Shown here one piece after another: positions 38,220 through 47,294 of a stretch of 64,000 nt of DNA (within the stretch, counting starts at the first letter, position 1; each line of letters opens with the position of its first letter). The position numbers and the translations under genes were made by a program. The notes below the pieces were generated by a model that was given only the letters and a program-made list of their open reading frames with translations, was not told the DNA's origin and ran no database searches. Source of the DNA: Lachnospiraceae bacterium (lineage in GTDB: Bacteria; Bacillota; Clostridia; Lachnospirales; Lachnospiraceae); the NCBI GenBank assembly GCA_017620255.1, contig JAFZQU010000028.1, positions 310,001-374,000 on the forward strand, in the 5' to 3' direction.

Positions 38220-38891
38220 TTATGACATATACTCCCCGTTGAAAGTCACGAGCGTTGCGTTCGTCACGCCGCCGATCTCGTTGACCCTGTTCACAAAATC
38301 CGTAGCCCCGTTCTTAACCCGGATCTCAGCTGTCAGCTCTATTCCGCCTGCATTGACGGTCTTTGATTTAACCAGGAATTTATCTGTAGCTCTGCTGATC
38401 AGGTTCTGTGCGCTTTCTTCCGCCTGCTCGTCCACACAGTTCACGATCAGGATATAGGGTGTATGACTCCATTTCCGGTTCGAAAACAGCACCAGGATCA
38501 CACCGATGATCACGGAACCGATCACCGCAAGCGGGATCATACCCGCACCGATCACGATACCGACTGCAAGGGACCAGAACAGGAAAACGATCTCCATGGG
38601 CTCTTTGATCGCCGTACGGAAACGGACGATGGAAAGAGCACCGACCATACCGAGTGAAAGAACCACGTTCGAGGTAACTGCCATGATCACGAGCGTCGTT
38701 ACAAGGGAAAGGCCGACAAGCGTCATGGCAAATCCCGTGGAATACATGATCCCGCTGAACGTCTTCTTATAGATCACAAAGATAAACAGGCCGATCACCA
38801 GTGCAAAAAGCATGCCGATCAGGGTGTCTACCGGTGAAAACTCCGTTACGCTTTCCAAAAAACTTGATTTAAAAATATCGTTGAATGTCAT
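38220..38891 (-). CDS. DUF4956 membrane protein
   Basis: The 223-residue protein has four membrane segments (about 22-150) including the family stretch LGMVGALSIVRFRTAIKEP, and a soluble C-terminal domain (about 150-223). DUF4956 proteins regularly occur with VTC-domain and CotH genes, as here. ATG 38889-38891 (MTFNDIFKSS) is preceded by AGGAGG at eight bases, so an upstream in-frame Met was rejected. Role unknown; membrane partner of the VTC enzyme is a reasonable guess. Confidence 0.9.
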   Translation of the reverse strand: MTFNDIFKSSFLESVTEFSPVDTLIGMLFALVIGLFIFVIYKKTFSGIMYSTGFAMTLVGLSLVTTLVIMAVTSNVVLSLGMVGALSIVRFRTAIKEPMEIVFLFWSLAVGIVIGAGMIPLAVIGSVIIGVILVLFSNRKWSHTPYILIVNCVDEQAEESAQNLISRATDKFLVKSKTVNAGGIELTAEIRVKNGATDFVNRVNEIGGVTNATLVTFNGEYMS

Positions 38892-38938
38892 TTTATTATC
38901 CTCCTGCATTCTGTTGCTGTAATGTTTATATGTATGTT

Positions 38939-39631
38939 CTATCCGAATCTGCGGCAGCTTCCGTACTTGGAAAAGGCCTGTTGTCGGACGCTGTTCATTT
39001 GGACGATGTCCTGTATGATCTCCGGCAGATATGCATCATACTTGACTTCCAGGATCATCGTATCCGGTGTGCCCGTTGCACTGATATCCCACACATCCTC
39101 TGTCAGGAATTCCCTGTGATACAGGGTCGTGCGGATCAATGAATCAAACGTTACCCGCACATTTCCCGGCCTGTAGACATATGGTTCCCGCACATAAGAG
39201 ACCAGCACCCGCGGGCACAGACGCTGATATTGCATCTTCGCGTACAGTTCCCTCACCAGTCCCTGCGGGTGATCTCTCATCCAGGTTAAGTCTCCCGTAA
39301 GCAGTTTCCTGCATTCCTCTGCACTGACCTCTGCCGATGTCTTCAGACATAAGTCATTGACCTTCATCTTTTTTTCCAGCAGCAGGAGCGACAGATCATC
39401 GTTGTAATAACGGATCCGGAATTTTTCCCGTTTGGCGACGCCGTCGATCTTTTCCCGCAGTGCCTTATCCTCACTGTTGTCAAAATAGATACTGCGGATC
39501 CTGTAGAATCCGTCTTCCCCGGTATGCGGGTCGTGATCCATGATCAGTTTCAGTCTCTCACGCATGGCAAGGTATTCGGTCTTACTGATCTCATATTTCA
39601 GTTCATGCCTGTAATGCTTCTGCTCTTCCAT
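38939..39631 (-). CDS. VTC-domain (polyphosphate polymerase-like) protein
   Basis: The 230-residue soluble protein matches the VTC catalytic tunnel domain: RHELKYEIS near the start, RSIYFDN, REKFRIRYYN, LLLEKKMKVNDLCLK, RPRVLVSYVREPY-type sequence, VRVTFDSLIRT and ILEVKYDAYLP near the end. In yeast Vtc4 this domain polymerises polyphosphate from ATP; the Arg, Lys and Glu residues lining the tunnel are present here. AGGAGG lies ten bases before ATG 39629-39631. It is the first gene of a VTC-DUF4956-CotH operon with its own promoter and a putative response-regulator operator. Confidence 0.9.
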   Translation of the reverse strand: MEEQKHYRHELKYEISKTEYLAMRERLKLIMDHDPHTGEDGFYRIRSIYFDNSEDKALREKIDGVAKREKFRIRYYNDDLSLLLLEKKMKVNDLCLKTSAEVSAEECRKLLTGDLTWMRDHPQGLVRELYAKMQYQRLCPRVLVSYVREPYVYRPGNVRVTFDSLIRTTLYHREFLTEDVWDISATGTPDTMILEVKYDAYLPEIIQDIVQMNSVRQQAFSKYGSCRRFG

Positions 39632-39692
39632 CCGTCTGCTTCCTCCTGTTTTATGATGTATAAAGAGCATCCGTTCTGTAGGATACAAGGGC

Positions 39693-39725
39693 AGTATAGC
39701 GTCCCAACCTGAAATGAACCTGAAA
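39693..39725 (-). promoter_or_regulatory. VTC operon promoter with direct-repeat operator
   Basis: Minus strand: two TTTCAGGTT copies (39717-39725 and 39706-39714) at an 11-bp period, seven bases before a TATACT -10 box (39693-39698), with no good -35 hexamer. This is the classic arrangement of an OmpR/PhoB-type activator site. Confidence 0.72.
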
Positions 39726-39745
39726 CGGAAAAAGAAATAAAAAAA

Positions 39746-39768
39746 AGAGACCGCCTCAGGCGATCTCT
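39746..39768 (-). terminator. Terminator of the two-component operon
   Basis: Minus strand: AGAGATCGCC paired with GGCGGTCTCT (10 bp, one G-T), TGA loop, then a run of eight T. It lies just after the kinase stop codon. Confidence 0.88.
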
Positions 39769-39773
39769 TTCTG

Positions 39774-41003
39774 TCAGAAGATGATCTTTATCGTCATGGT
39801 TTTACCGCTTGGACAGCTTGCGCTGATCGTGCCGCCGTGCGAATCCGCCACGGCTTTTGCGATGGACAACCCGATCCCTGTCCCGCCGGTGTTGCTGCTC
39901 CTTGCATGATCCGGTCTGTAAAACCGGTCAAAGAGCCGCGTGACATCCGGGATCTCCGAAAGATCACAGGTATTGAATACCTCCAGATGGATCTTTCCTC
40001 TTTTTTTGTATGCGCCAAGCCTTATCTCCCCTCCGGGATCCGAATAGCGGATCGCATTATCGAGAAGGACGGACAGCATCTGCAAAACGGCGGATCTGTC
40101 TCCAACCATAAAGAGGCCGTCTTCGATGTCGGCTGACAGATGCTTCTCGTTTGCCTTGGCCATCGTCTCATATACATTATGGATCTCCCACGCCACATCC
40201 GTAACGGAGAATCGCTCCGGATCCGGCAGCGGATTCTCCTCATCCAGCCTGGATAAGGTTACCAGTTCACCGACCATTTTCGTCATGCGCGCAGTCTGCT
40301 GCCTGATGTTTTCGGTCCACTCATCTTCCCCGCGTTCCATGGCAAGCACATCGAGACTTGTGGAAATGGATGTCAGCGGGGTCTTCAGTTCATGGCTGGC
40401 ATCGGTGATAAACTGTTTCTGTTGCTTGATGTTGTTTGCAATGGGACGTATCGCACGTGAGGAAAAAATCATGACCAGAATGAACACGATCAGAAGGCTG
40501 ACCGCGGAAATTGCGACCGTTAAGATAAGCAGATTTCGCATTTCCTGCTGTTCTCTTGCAGTGTTCAAAAAGATCACGGCCGTGGTCCGGTCCAGATCTG
40601 CCACCAGATAACGGTAGGCTTTCAGGTAGCCGTGTTTTTTCCCGCTCTTTAGAACGGAAGTTGCAAAGTTTACAGCCTCCTCTTCCCCGATCGAAGCGAT
40701 ATTGTCCGTGGATGCGAAGATCACCTCGCCCTTATCATCAAACCGTACGGTAAAAAAGCGGGTCATGAAATTGGCTTCCATATCCGGCAGTCCCCGGAAC
40801 GGCTGCATCGGCGGAGGCTTGGGTGCATCCGGATCAACGGGACTTCGCTCTTCAAAAACAAGGATCGCATCCAGTGTTCTGTCAGCCGAAGCTGTGACCA
40901 CTCCGAAATTGACCAGATTTACAAGCGCGCCGATCAGCAGGATGACTGCGGAAAAAGCCAGCATTGCCGCAAGGATCACGCGTCTTCTCATTCTCTTAAG
41001 CAT
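39774..41003 (-). CDS. Sensor histidine kinase (OmpR-system partner)
   Basis: The 409-residue kinase has two membrane segments (about 8-32 and 160-182) around a short extracytoplasmic domain containing a Pro-rich stretch (DAPKPPPMQPF), then HisKA with DASHELKTPLTS (phosphate-accepting His), and HATPase with DNAIRYSD and TGIGLSIAKAV. It is complete. The start overlaps the response regulator by eight bases, typical of a two-gene operon. The signal is unknown; the neighbouring VTC/CotH operon suggests an envelope or phosphate-related input. Confidence 0.95.
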   Translation of the reverse strand: MLKRMRRRVILAAMLAFSAVILLIGALVNLVNFGVVTASADRTLDAILVFEERSPVDPDAPKPPPMQPFRGLPDMEANFMTRFFTVRFDDKGEVIFASTDNIASIGEEEAVNFATSVLKSGKKHGYLKAYRYLVADLDRTTAVIFLNTAREQQEMRNLLILTVAISAVSLLIVFILVMIFSSRAIRPIANNIKQQKQFITDASHELKTPLTSISTSLDVLAMERGEDEWTENIRQQTARMTKMVGELVTLSRLDEENPLPDPERFSVTDVAWEIHNVYETMAKANEKHLSADIEDGLFMVGDRSAVLQMLSVLLDNAIRYSDPGGEIRLGAYKKRGKIHLEVFNTCDLSEIPDVTRLFDRFYRPDHARSSNTGGTGIGLSIAKAVADSHGGTISASCPSGKTMTIKIIF

Positions 41004-41673
41004 GCTCCACCTCCAGCAGATAGCCTGCTCCCCTTATGGTTTTGATCGATACATTCGCACCTATGGTACGCAGTTTCTTGCGTACATAGCCGATCGTTGT
41101 CCAGACCACATCTATATCCGATTCCGATTCAAAGCCCCAGATCTTTTCCATCAGATGATCCGTGGAAAACACATAACCCGGATGCAGGATAAACAGTTCC
41201 ATCAACTGGAACTCTTTGTTGGTAAGCCCTATGTTCTTATTTCCGACACGCATCTCATAGCGGTTGGAATCAAGCACCAGATTGCCGGCTTCCTTCACGG
41301 AATCTGCATAGTTCTCGCTGCGCCGTCCAAGCGCTTTGATCCTGGCGATCAGTTCATTTGTTGCAAATGGTTTGGGGAGATAGTCATCAGCGCCCGCCTC
41401 CAGGCCGGCCACACGGTCTTCGATCTCCGCCTTGGCCGTCAGAAGGAGTACGGGCGTTTTGATATGATTTTTCCGGATCAGGGAAAGGACTTCCAGACCG
41501 TCAAGGCCCGGCATCATGATATCCAGGACGATCACCTCGTATGCGCCCTCCCGGATATAATCCCATGCATCCGTTCCGTTGTGAACGATGTCCACGGAAT
41601 ATTTGGCTTTTTCAAGCAACAGTTTCAAGGCTCTTGCCGTTGCTTCTTCATCTTCTGCGATCAGGATCCGCAT
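40996..41673 (-). CDS. OmpR-family response regulator
   Basis: The 225-residue regulator has a receiver (LIAEDEEAT, VLDIMMPGLDG with phospho-Asp at about 51, LTAKA, PKPFATNEL) and a winged-helix DNA-binding domain (NKEFQLMELFILHPGYVFSTDHLMEKIW in parts, RGAGYLL). GAGGAAC precedes ATG 41673. It is transcribed from a strong promoter at 41732-41760. A direct repeat matching the expected site type lies in front of the VTC operon immediately downstream, so it is the first candidate activator of that operon. Confidence 0.96.
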   Translation of the reverse strand: MRILIAEDEEATARALKLLLEKAKYSVDIVHNGTDAWDYIREGAYEVIVLDIMMPGLDGLEVLSLIRKNHIKTPVLLLTAKAEIEDRVAGLEAGADDYLPKPFATNELIARIKALGRRSENYADSVKEAGNLVLDSNRYEMRVGNKNIGLTNKEFQLMELFILHPGYVFSTDHLMEKIWGFESESDIDVVWTTIGYVRKKLRTIGANVSIKTIRGAGYLLEVEHA

Positions 41674-41702
41674 CTTTGTTCCTCTTCATCCGTATATTAA
41701 AA

Positions 41703-41731
41703 GAAAACAGCAGTATGTTACCGCTGTTTTC
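41703..41731 (-). terminator. Terminator of amt-purF overlapping the response-regulator start region
   Basis: Minus strand: GAAAACAGC and GCTGTTTTC (9 bp) extended by GGTA/TACT, loop ACA, followed by TTTTAATAT. It ends the purF transcript, and the response-regulator promoter would start transcription inside its 5' arm. Confidence 0.75.
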
Positions 41732-41760
41732 ATGTTAGGTGCTGCCGCCACCATTGTCAA
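41732..41760 (-). promoter_or_regulatory. Promoter of the response regulator-kinase operon
   Basis: Minus-strand TTGACA (41755-41760), 17-bp spacer, TAACAT (41732-41737), in the 94-bp gap after purF. Confidence 0.75.
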
Positions 41761-41767
41761 ATGCTTT

Positions 41768-43195
41768 TCAGCATTCCCGTTTTGACAGTCTCTGTTCGAA
41801 CCGGTCCTTTCGTGTTTCCTTTGGAACGCCTGTCGGGTAGGAGCCGTCAAAGCAGGCGGAACAGAACCGTTTTTCATGCCCGCTAAGGAGCTGTGGCAGC
41901 GAGGCGGGATTTAAGTATTCCAGGGAATCCGCCCCGATCATCTGCGCGATCTGGCTCACGGAATGATGGGCTGCGATCAGATGCTCTTCCGAATCGATAT
42001 CCGTTCCGTAGTAACAGGGGTGAATGAACGGCGGTGCACAGATCCGGAGATGGATCTCTGTTGCTCCTGCTTCCCGGATCAGGGAGATGATGCTGCGGCT
42101 GGTCGTACCTCTTACGATCGAATCGTCCAAAAGCACGATACGTTTCCCCCTTAAGGAATGCCCGACAGGATGCAGTTTCATCCGCACCATATCGACGCGC
42201 TCTTCCTGCGCGGGTGCGATAAACGTCCGGCCGATATATTTGTTCTTCACAAGACCGATCCCGTAGGGGATCCCGGATTCCAGCGAGAACCCGAGCGCCG
42301 CATCCAGACCGGAATCCGGCACGCCGATCACCAGGTCCGCATCCACGGGGCTCTCTTTGGCAAGAAGCCTGCCGGCCATGATCCGCGAGGCATGCACGGA
42401 GATGCCGTCGATCTCCGAATCCGGTCTTGCAAAATAGATATATTCAAAGATGCATGTTTTCTGCATGTGCTTTCCGCAGTGTTTCCGGTCACTTGTCACG
42501 CCGTCGGATGAAAAGATCACGATCTCGCCGGGATCGATATCCCGGATAAAGGCAGCTCCGACCGCATGCAATGCGCAGCTTTCGGAAGCGACCACATAGA
42601 CCCCGTCCTCTGTTTTTCCGTAGCAAAGCGGCCGGAATCCGTAAGGATCCCGGACCGCTATGAGTTTTGTGGCAGACATGAGCACAAGGGAATAGGCCCC
42701 CTCGATCTCATCCATTGCAAGATTGACCGCTTCTTCGATGGTCCCTGTTTTCAGTCTTGCGCGTGTGATCATATAGGCGATCGTTTCGGTGTCGCTGGTG
42801 CTGTGAAAGATCGCACCGGACAATTCGAGACTGTTGCGTAACTCCCACGCATTGGTCAGATTTCCGTTATGCGCGATCGCCAGTTTTCCTTTCTGATGAT
42901 TCACCTCCATGGGCTGGATATTGTTGCGCGTATTGCCGCCGGTCGTGCCGTAGCGCACATGCCCCACGGCCATCTCTGCTTCCGGAAGTTTTCTGAAAAC
43001 CTCCTCCGTAAAGATCTCGTTGACGAGCCCCATATCCTTATGGGAAAAGAACAATCCGTCATCATTCACAACGATCCCGGCGCTCTCCTGCCCCCGATGC
43101 TGCAGACTGATCAGCCCGTAATAAGTCATTTTCGCAGCGTTTACTTTTTCAGGGCTGTATAGTCCGAAAACGCCACATGCTTCTTGTATTGCCAC
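41768..43195 (-). CDS. purF: Amidophosphoribosyltransferase
   Basis: The 475-residue enzyme starts purine synthesis by making phosphoribosylamine from PRPP and glutamine. The N-terminal class II glutaminase begins after a six-residue propeptide (MAIQEA then CGVFGLYS); the phosphoribosyltransferase domain has VPDSGLDAALGFS, NKYIGRTFI and VLLDDSIVRGTTS (PRPP loop). Several conserved Cys residues suit an Fe-S cluster. The start codon is GTG (43193-43195) with AGGAGG ten bases upstream overlapping the amt stop. It is 14 bp after amt and has no leader of its own, so purF appears to be controlled with the ammonium transporter. Confidence 0.97.
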   Translation of the reverse strand: MAIQEACGVFGLYSPEKVNAAKMTYYGLISLQHRGQESAGIVVNDDGLFFSHKDMGLVNEIFTEEVFRKLPEAEMAVGHVRYGTTGGNTRNNIQPMEVNHQKGKLAIAHNGNLTNAWELRNSLELSGAIFHSTSDTETIAYMITRARLKTGTIEEAVNLAMDEIEGAYSLVLMSATKLIAVRDPYGFRPLCYGKTEDGVYVVASESCALHAVGAAFIRDIDPGEIVIFSSDGVTSDRKHCGKHMQKTCIFEYIYFARPDSEIDGISVHASRIMAGRLLAKESPVDADLVIGVPDSGLDAALGFSLESGIPYGIGLVKNKYIGRTFIAPAQEERVDMVRMKLHPVGHSLRGKRIVLLDDSIVRGTTSRSIISLIREAGATEIHLRICAPPFIHPCYYGTDIDSEEHLIAAHHSVSQIAQMIGADSLEYLNPASLPQLLSGHEKRFCSACFDGSYPTGVPKETRKDRFEQRLSKREC

Positions 43196-43209
43196 GATAC
43201 ATTATCCTC

Positions 43210-44970
43210 CTACTCTACATCCTGCAGAGCTTCGTACCCTTCTTCACCGGTACGGATCTTCACGACGTTTTCAACACCGTATACGAAGATCTTGCCGTCG
43301 CCGATATGACCGGTATAGAGAACCTTCTTGGCTGTCTCGATCACCTTATCAACAGGGATCTTGCTGACAACGACTTCCACTTTTACCTTCGGAAGCAGGG
43401 TTGCATCCATTTCAACACCACGGTATTTCTCGCCGGCACCCTTCTGGATACCACAGCCCATGACCTGTGTCACGGTCATACCCGTTACACCGAGATCGTT
43501 CATGGCTTTCTTCAGGGCATCATAACGGGAAAGCCTTGCGATGATGACGACCTTATGAATATTGGCAGAGGAAACAACAGGCGGCATGGTGACCGGAACA
43601 GCTGCGTTCCTTTTTGCTTCCGATGCCTTCTCGTAATCTTCTTCGCCAAGATCCGTGTTCTCGTTCACATCCATCGTCATGGTGTTGGAGATATCCATGA
43701 TCGAGAAACCCGAATATGCGGAAGGAAGACCATGTTCCGTTGCATCCAGCCCCGTGATCTCCTCTTCCTCGGAGACACGCAGACCAATCGTCTTTTTGAT
43801 GATCGTAAAGGCAATGAAGATCGTTACTACCGTCCAGGCGATCGTTACGAACATACCGCCAAACTGCTTTCCGAGCTGCGCAAATCCGCCGCCGTAAAAG
43901 AGACCTTCGCTGATGCCTGCAAGTGCAAAACCCGGTGCGGAGGCAGTTGCAAAGAGACCGACTGCAAGTGTGCCCCAGATACCGTTCAGCATATGCACGG
44001 CGATCGCACCGACCGGATCGTCCACATGGAACACGTTATCCATGAACCATACACCGAATACTACGAGAAGACCTGCTACCAGACCGATGATCGCCGCACC
44101 TGCGCAATCGGTTACATCACAGGGAGCCGTGATGGCAACCAGACCTGCAAGGGATGCGTTTAAGCACATCGAAACATCCGGCTTGCCGTATTTAACCCAG
44201 GTAAAGATCATGCAGGTTACAGTTGCAACAGCAGGTGCAACCGTTGTGGTCAGGAATACGGAACCAAGCGTTCCCATATCCGTTGCAGCCGCACCGTTGA
44301 ATCCGTACCAGCCAAGCCAGAGGATGAACACGCCAAGTGCGGCGATGACCAGGTTGTGCCCCGGGAATGCATTGACCTTTGTGACTTTTCCTTCTTTGTT
44401 TCTGACAAACTTACCGATACGGGGACCTAACATCCATGCACCGATCAGGGCGCAGATACCGCCGACCATATGGATACAGTTGGAACCTGCATAATCGTGG
44501 AATCCCCACTGGGCAAGAAATCCGCCGCCCCATGTCCAATGTGCCTCGATCGGGTAAATGATCGCGGAGATCACTGCAGAGTAGATACAATAGGACGAGA
44601 ATTTTGTACGCTCTGCCATGGAACCCGATACGATCGTTGCCGTCGTTGCACAGAACACCAGGTTGAACACAAAGGCGGAATAATCAAAACTTCCGTAGTT
44701 CGTGAACACGTCGAACGAGAATTTTCCCGCAAACCCGTTCATCATGTTCTCTCCAAGCATTAAGGACGCGCCGCAGATAAACCACATCACGGTACCGATA
44801 CAGAAATCCATCAGGTTTTTCATGATGATATTTCCGGCGTTCTTCGCCCTTGTAAATCCGGCTTCGCACATTGCAAAGCCTGCCTGCATCCAGAATACGA
44901 ATGCTGCGCCGATCAGAAACCAGACGCCATACACCTCTCCGTGGATCGCTTCCAAAATCACATCACTCAT
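43210..44970 (-). CDS. amt: Ammonium transporter fused to a PII signalling domain
   Basis: In this 586-residue protein, residues 1-430 form an Amt/MEP ammonium channel with about eleven membrane segments (MWFICGASLMLG, GSNCIHMVGGICALIGAWMLGPR in parts, HMLNGIWG). Residues 470-586 form a complete PII (GlnB/GlnK) domain: HKVVIIARLSRYDALKKA, T-loop KGAGEKYRGVEMDATLLPK with the Tyr kept, and GHIGDGKIFVYGVENVVKIRTGE. Normally GlnK is a separate protein that plugs AmtB when nitrogen is plentiful. AGGAGG precedes ATG 44970. A leader element lies 31 bases upstream. Confidence 0.96.
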   Translation of the reverse strand: MSDVILEAIHGEVYGVWFLIGAAFVFWMQAGFAMCEAGFTRAKNAGNIIMKNLMDFCIGTVMWFICGASLMLGENMMNGFAGKFSFDVFTNYGSFDYSAFVFNLVFCATTATIVSGSMAERTKFSSYCIYSAVISAIIYPIEAHWTWGGGFLAQWGFHDYAGSNCIHMVGGICALIGAWMLGPRIGKFVRNKEGKVTKVNAFPGHNLVIAALGVFILWLGWYGFNGAAATDMGTLGSVFLTTTVAPAVATVTCMIFTWVKYGKPDVSMCLNASLAGLVAITAPCDVTDCAGAAIIGLVAGLLVVFGVWFMDNVFHVDDPVGAIAVHMLNGIWGTLAVGLFATASAPGFALAGISEGLFYGGGFAQLGKQFGGMFVTIAWTVVTIFIAFTIIKKTIGLRVSEEEEITGLDATEHGLPSAYSGFSIMDISNTMTMDVNENTDLGEEDYEKASEAKRNAAVPVTMPPVVSSANIHKVVIIARLSRYDALKKAMNDLGVTGMTVTQVMGCGIQKGAGEKYRGVEMDATLLPKVKVEVVVSKIPVDKVIETAKKVLYTGHIGDGKIFVYGVENVVKIRTGEEGYEALQDVE

Positions 44971-45000
44971 AATATTTTCCTCCTCATTCCTTATCTATTA

Positions 45001-45036
45001 CAAAAGGCACAATCCCTGTCGGAATTGCGCCTTTGC
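45001..45036 (-). promoter_or_regulatory. Nitrogen leader element, amt copy
   Basis: Minus strand: GCAAAGGCGCAATTCC, tetraloop GACA, GGGATTGTGCC, then TTTTG pairing with CAAA. It ends 31 bases before the amt ATG. The T-run is short, so termination would be weak. Confidence 0.73.
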
Positions 45037-45052
45037 AATTTATCATGTCGCT

Positions 45053-45071
45053 ATTCGCGCAACGCGCGAAT
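45053..45071 (-). terminator. GC-rich hairpin after the GSIII gene
   Basis: ATTCGCGC and GCGCGAAT form an 8-bp perfect stem with a three-base loop, about 20 bases after the GSIII stop codon. No T-run follows, so it may stabilise or weakly terminate that transcript. Confidence 0.45.
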
Positions 45072-45091
45072 TCTTATGCGATGAGTCCCTA

Positions 45092-47188
45092 TCAAACGTA
45101 AAACAGCATCTTACTGTATGTCGGATACGGCAGATATGCATCCGGCATATAAACCTCAACGTCGTCTGCAACCTCACGGATCTTCTGCATATCCGTGAAT
45201 ACCGGATCATGATAGAACTCTGCCTTTTTCAGTTCATCATCCATCACTTCCGCTTTCGCGATATCGGAACCAAGCTGCTCTGTCAGTTCTGTCAGAGCCC
45301 CATACTGTTCCGACAGGTGCGCAAGAAGCTTCTCTTCCGCTGCTGTTGAAATGGCTGTGGATACCGCACGTTTTCCTAAGATCTCGTCTGTCAGGCTCTT
45401 CATGTAAGCCGATACGGACGGCAGGAAATCGTGGTAGATCATTTCCTTCAGCGTGCAGGCCTCAATGTGCAGGGTCTTTGTATAGTTCTCAAGCAGGATC
45501 TCGTATCTGGATTTGATCTCTGTTTCCGTGTAGATCCCGTGCTTTGTGAACAGATCGACATTCTTCTGATCCAACAATCTCGGCAGCACTTCCGGTGTGC
45601 TCTTTAAGTTGTAAAGACCTCTCTTTGCAGCCTCTTCCACCCATTCATCCGTGTAGCCGTTACCGTTGAACAGTACACGTTCGTGCTTTGTGAGCGTATC
45701 CTTGATGAGGTCGTGTACCGCACTTTCAAACTTGTCAGCCGGCACATCCTTTAACTGCTCATAGAATCCGGACAGCGCATCTGCAACCGCTGTATTCAGG
45801 ATGATGTTCGGCGTGGCGACGGATGCGGAAGAACCGAGGGAACGGAACTCGAACTTGTTGCCGGTGAACGCGAACGGTGATGTCCTGTTACGGTCTGTCG
45901 TATCTCTTGTAAAGTGCGGGATAACGGCTGCGCCGCTTTCCATGACCACTTTGTCGGTCTTGGCAAAGAACTGGTCGTTGATGATCGAATCCACGATCTC
46001 TTTGAGCTCATCCCCGAGGAAGATCGAAATGATCGCCGGCGGTGCCTCGTTTGCGCCAAGCCTGTGGTCGTTTCCTGCCGATGCAACGGATAATCGCATC
46101 ATGTCTGCATATTCATCCACTGCTTTGATGACAGCCGAAAGAAACATCAGGAATTGCAGGTTCTCAGCCGGTGTTTTACCGGGATCTAACAGGTTCACGC
46201 CCGTGTTGGTGGACATTGACCAGTTGTTGTGTTTACCGGATCCGTTAATGCCCGCAAACGGTTTTTCATGCAGCAGGCAGACAAAATCATGTTTCTCCGC
46301 GATCTTTTTCATCACTTCCATGGTCAGCTGGTTGTGATCGACTGCCACGTTGGTCGTATCAAAGACCGGTGCCAGTTCGTGCTGGCAGGGTGCCACTTCG
46401 TTGTGCTTGGTCTTAACGGGGATCCCGAGTTTCCACAGTTCCTCGTCCAGTTCATGCATATAGGCTGCTACTCTCGGACGGAGAACACCGAAGTAGTGGT
46501 CGTCCATCTCCTGTCCTTTCGGAGCCGGTGCACCAAGCAGTGTACGTCCCGTAAAGATCAGGTCACGGCGTTTCTCATAGTCCTTTTTGTCGATCAGGAA
46601 GTATTCCTGCTCGGGGCCGACTGTCGTGGAAACGCGCTCCACTTCTTTGCCAAACAGTTTCAGCACTTTGATCGCTTCCTTGCTCAGGGCATCCATGGAA
46701 CGAAGAAGCGGCGTCTTCTTATCCAGCGCTTCTCCCGTATACGCACAGAAGGCTGTGGGAATATAGAGTGTACCGTCTTTGATGAAAGCCGGAGAAGAAG
46801 GATCCCAGGCTGTATAGCCTCTTGCCTCAAATGTGGCACGGATCCCGCCGGAGGGGAAGGAGGAAGCATCCGGTTCGCCTTTGACAAGCTCTTTGCCGGA
46901 AAACTCCATGATCACCTCACCGTTATCCGTAGGTGCGATAAAACTGTCATGTTTCTCAGCCGTGTAACCTGTCAGCGGCTGGAACCAGTGTGTATAGTGT
47001 GTCGCTCCATTCTCGACTGCCCATTCCTTCATGGCCAGTGCAACAGCATTTGCGACATCCAGTTCCAAATGTGTGCCCTTTTCGATCGTCTTCCTGAGTG
47101 CTTTGTAGACGTCTTTGGGAAGTTTGTCTCTCATCACTCTGTCAGTGAATACCTGACTGCCATACAATTCCGGGATCATTTTTTCCAT
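45092..47188 (-). CDS. glnN: Glutamine synthetase type III
   Basis: The 698-residue enzyme belongs to the large GSIII family found in Bacteroidetes, cyanobacteria and some Clostridia; it is unrelated in length to the GSI at 23.8 kb but has the same reaction. Marks are [49 protein letters not shown] and [17 protein letters not shown] 47186-47188 ([10 protein letters not shown]) was chosen because GAGGAGG sits nine bases upstream; two more upstream Met codons are in frame but lack a site. A leader element lies 37 bases upstream. No clear promoter is seen, so it may be read from asnB. Confidence 0.96.
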   Translation of the reverse strand: MEKMIPELYGSQVFTDRVMRDKLPKDVYKALRKTIEKGTHLELDVANAVALAMKEWAVENGATHYTHWFQPLTGYTAEKHDSFIAPTDNGEVIMEFSGKELVKGEPDASSFPSGGIRATFEARGYTAWDPSSPAFIKDGTLYIPTAFCAYTGEALDKKTPLLRSMDALSKEAIKVLKLFGKEVERVSTTVGPEQEYFLIDKKDYEKRRDLIFTGRTLLGAPAPKGQEMDDHYFGVLRPRVAAYMHELDEELWKLGIPVKTKHNEVAPCQHELAPVFDTTNVAVDHNQLTMEVMKKIAEKHDFVCLLHEKPFAGINGSGKHNNWSMSTNTGVNLLDPGKTPAENLQFLMFLSAVIKAVDEYADMMRLSVASAGNDHRLGANEAPPAIISIFLGDELKEIVDSIINDQFFAKTDKVVMESGAAVIPHFTRDTTDRNRTSPFAFTGNKFEFRSLGSSASVATPNIILNTAVADALSGFYEQLKDVPADKFESAVHDLIKDTLTKHERVLFNGNGYTDEWVEEAAKRGLYNLKSTPEVLPRLLDQKNVDLFTKHGIYTETEIKSRYEILLENYTKTLHIEACTLKEMIYHDFLPSVSAYMKSLTDEILGKRAVSTAISTAAEEKLLAHLSEQYGALTELTEQLGSDIAKAEVMDDELKKAEFYHDPVFTDMQKIREVADDVEVYMPDAYLPYPTYSKMLFYV

Positions 47189-47224
47189 CTTGTACATCCT
47201 CCTCATTTCGTTCATTTTATTGAG

Positions 47225-47260
47225 AAAGGCGCCAAAACCATACGGTTAAAGCGCCTTTGC
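47225..47260 (-). promoter_or_regulatory. Nitrogen leader element, GSIII copy
   Basis: Minus strand: GCAAAGGCGCTTTAACC, tetraloop GTAT, GGTTTTGGCGCC, then TTTC. The stem has two mismatches in the middle. The T-run is short. It ends 37 bases before the GSIII start. Confidence 0.73.
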
Positions 47261-47294
47261 TTCCTCATCTGTATCTTTTTTATTTGATTTTTCC

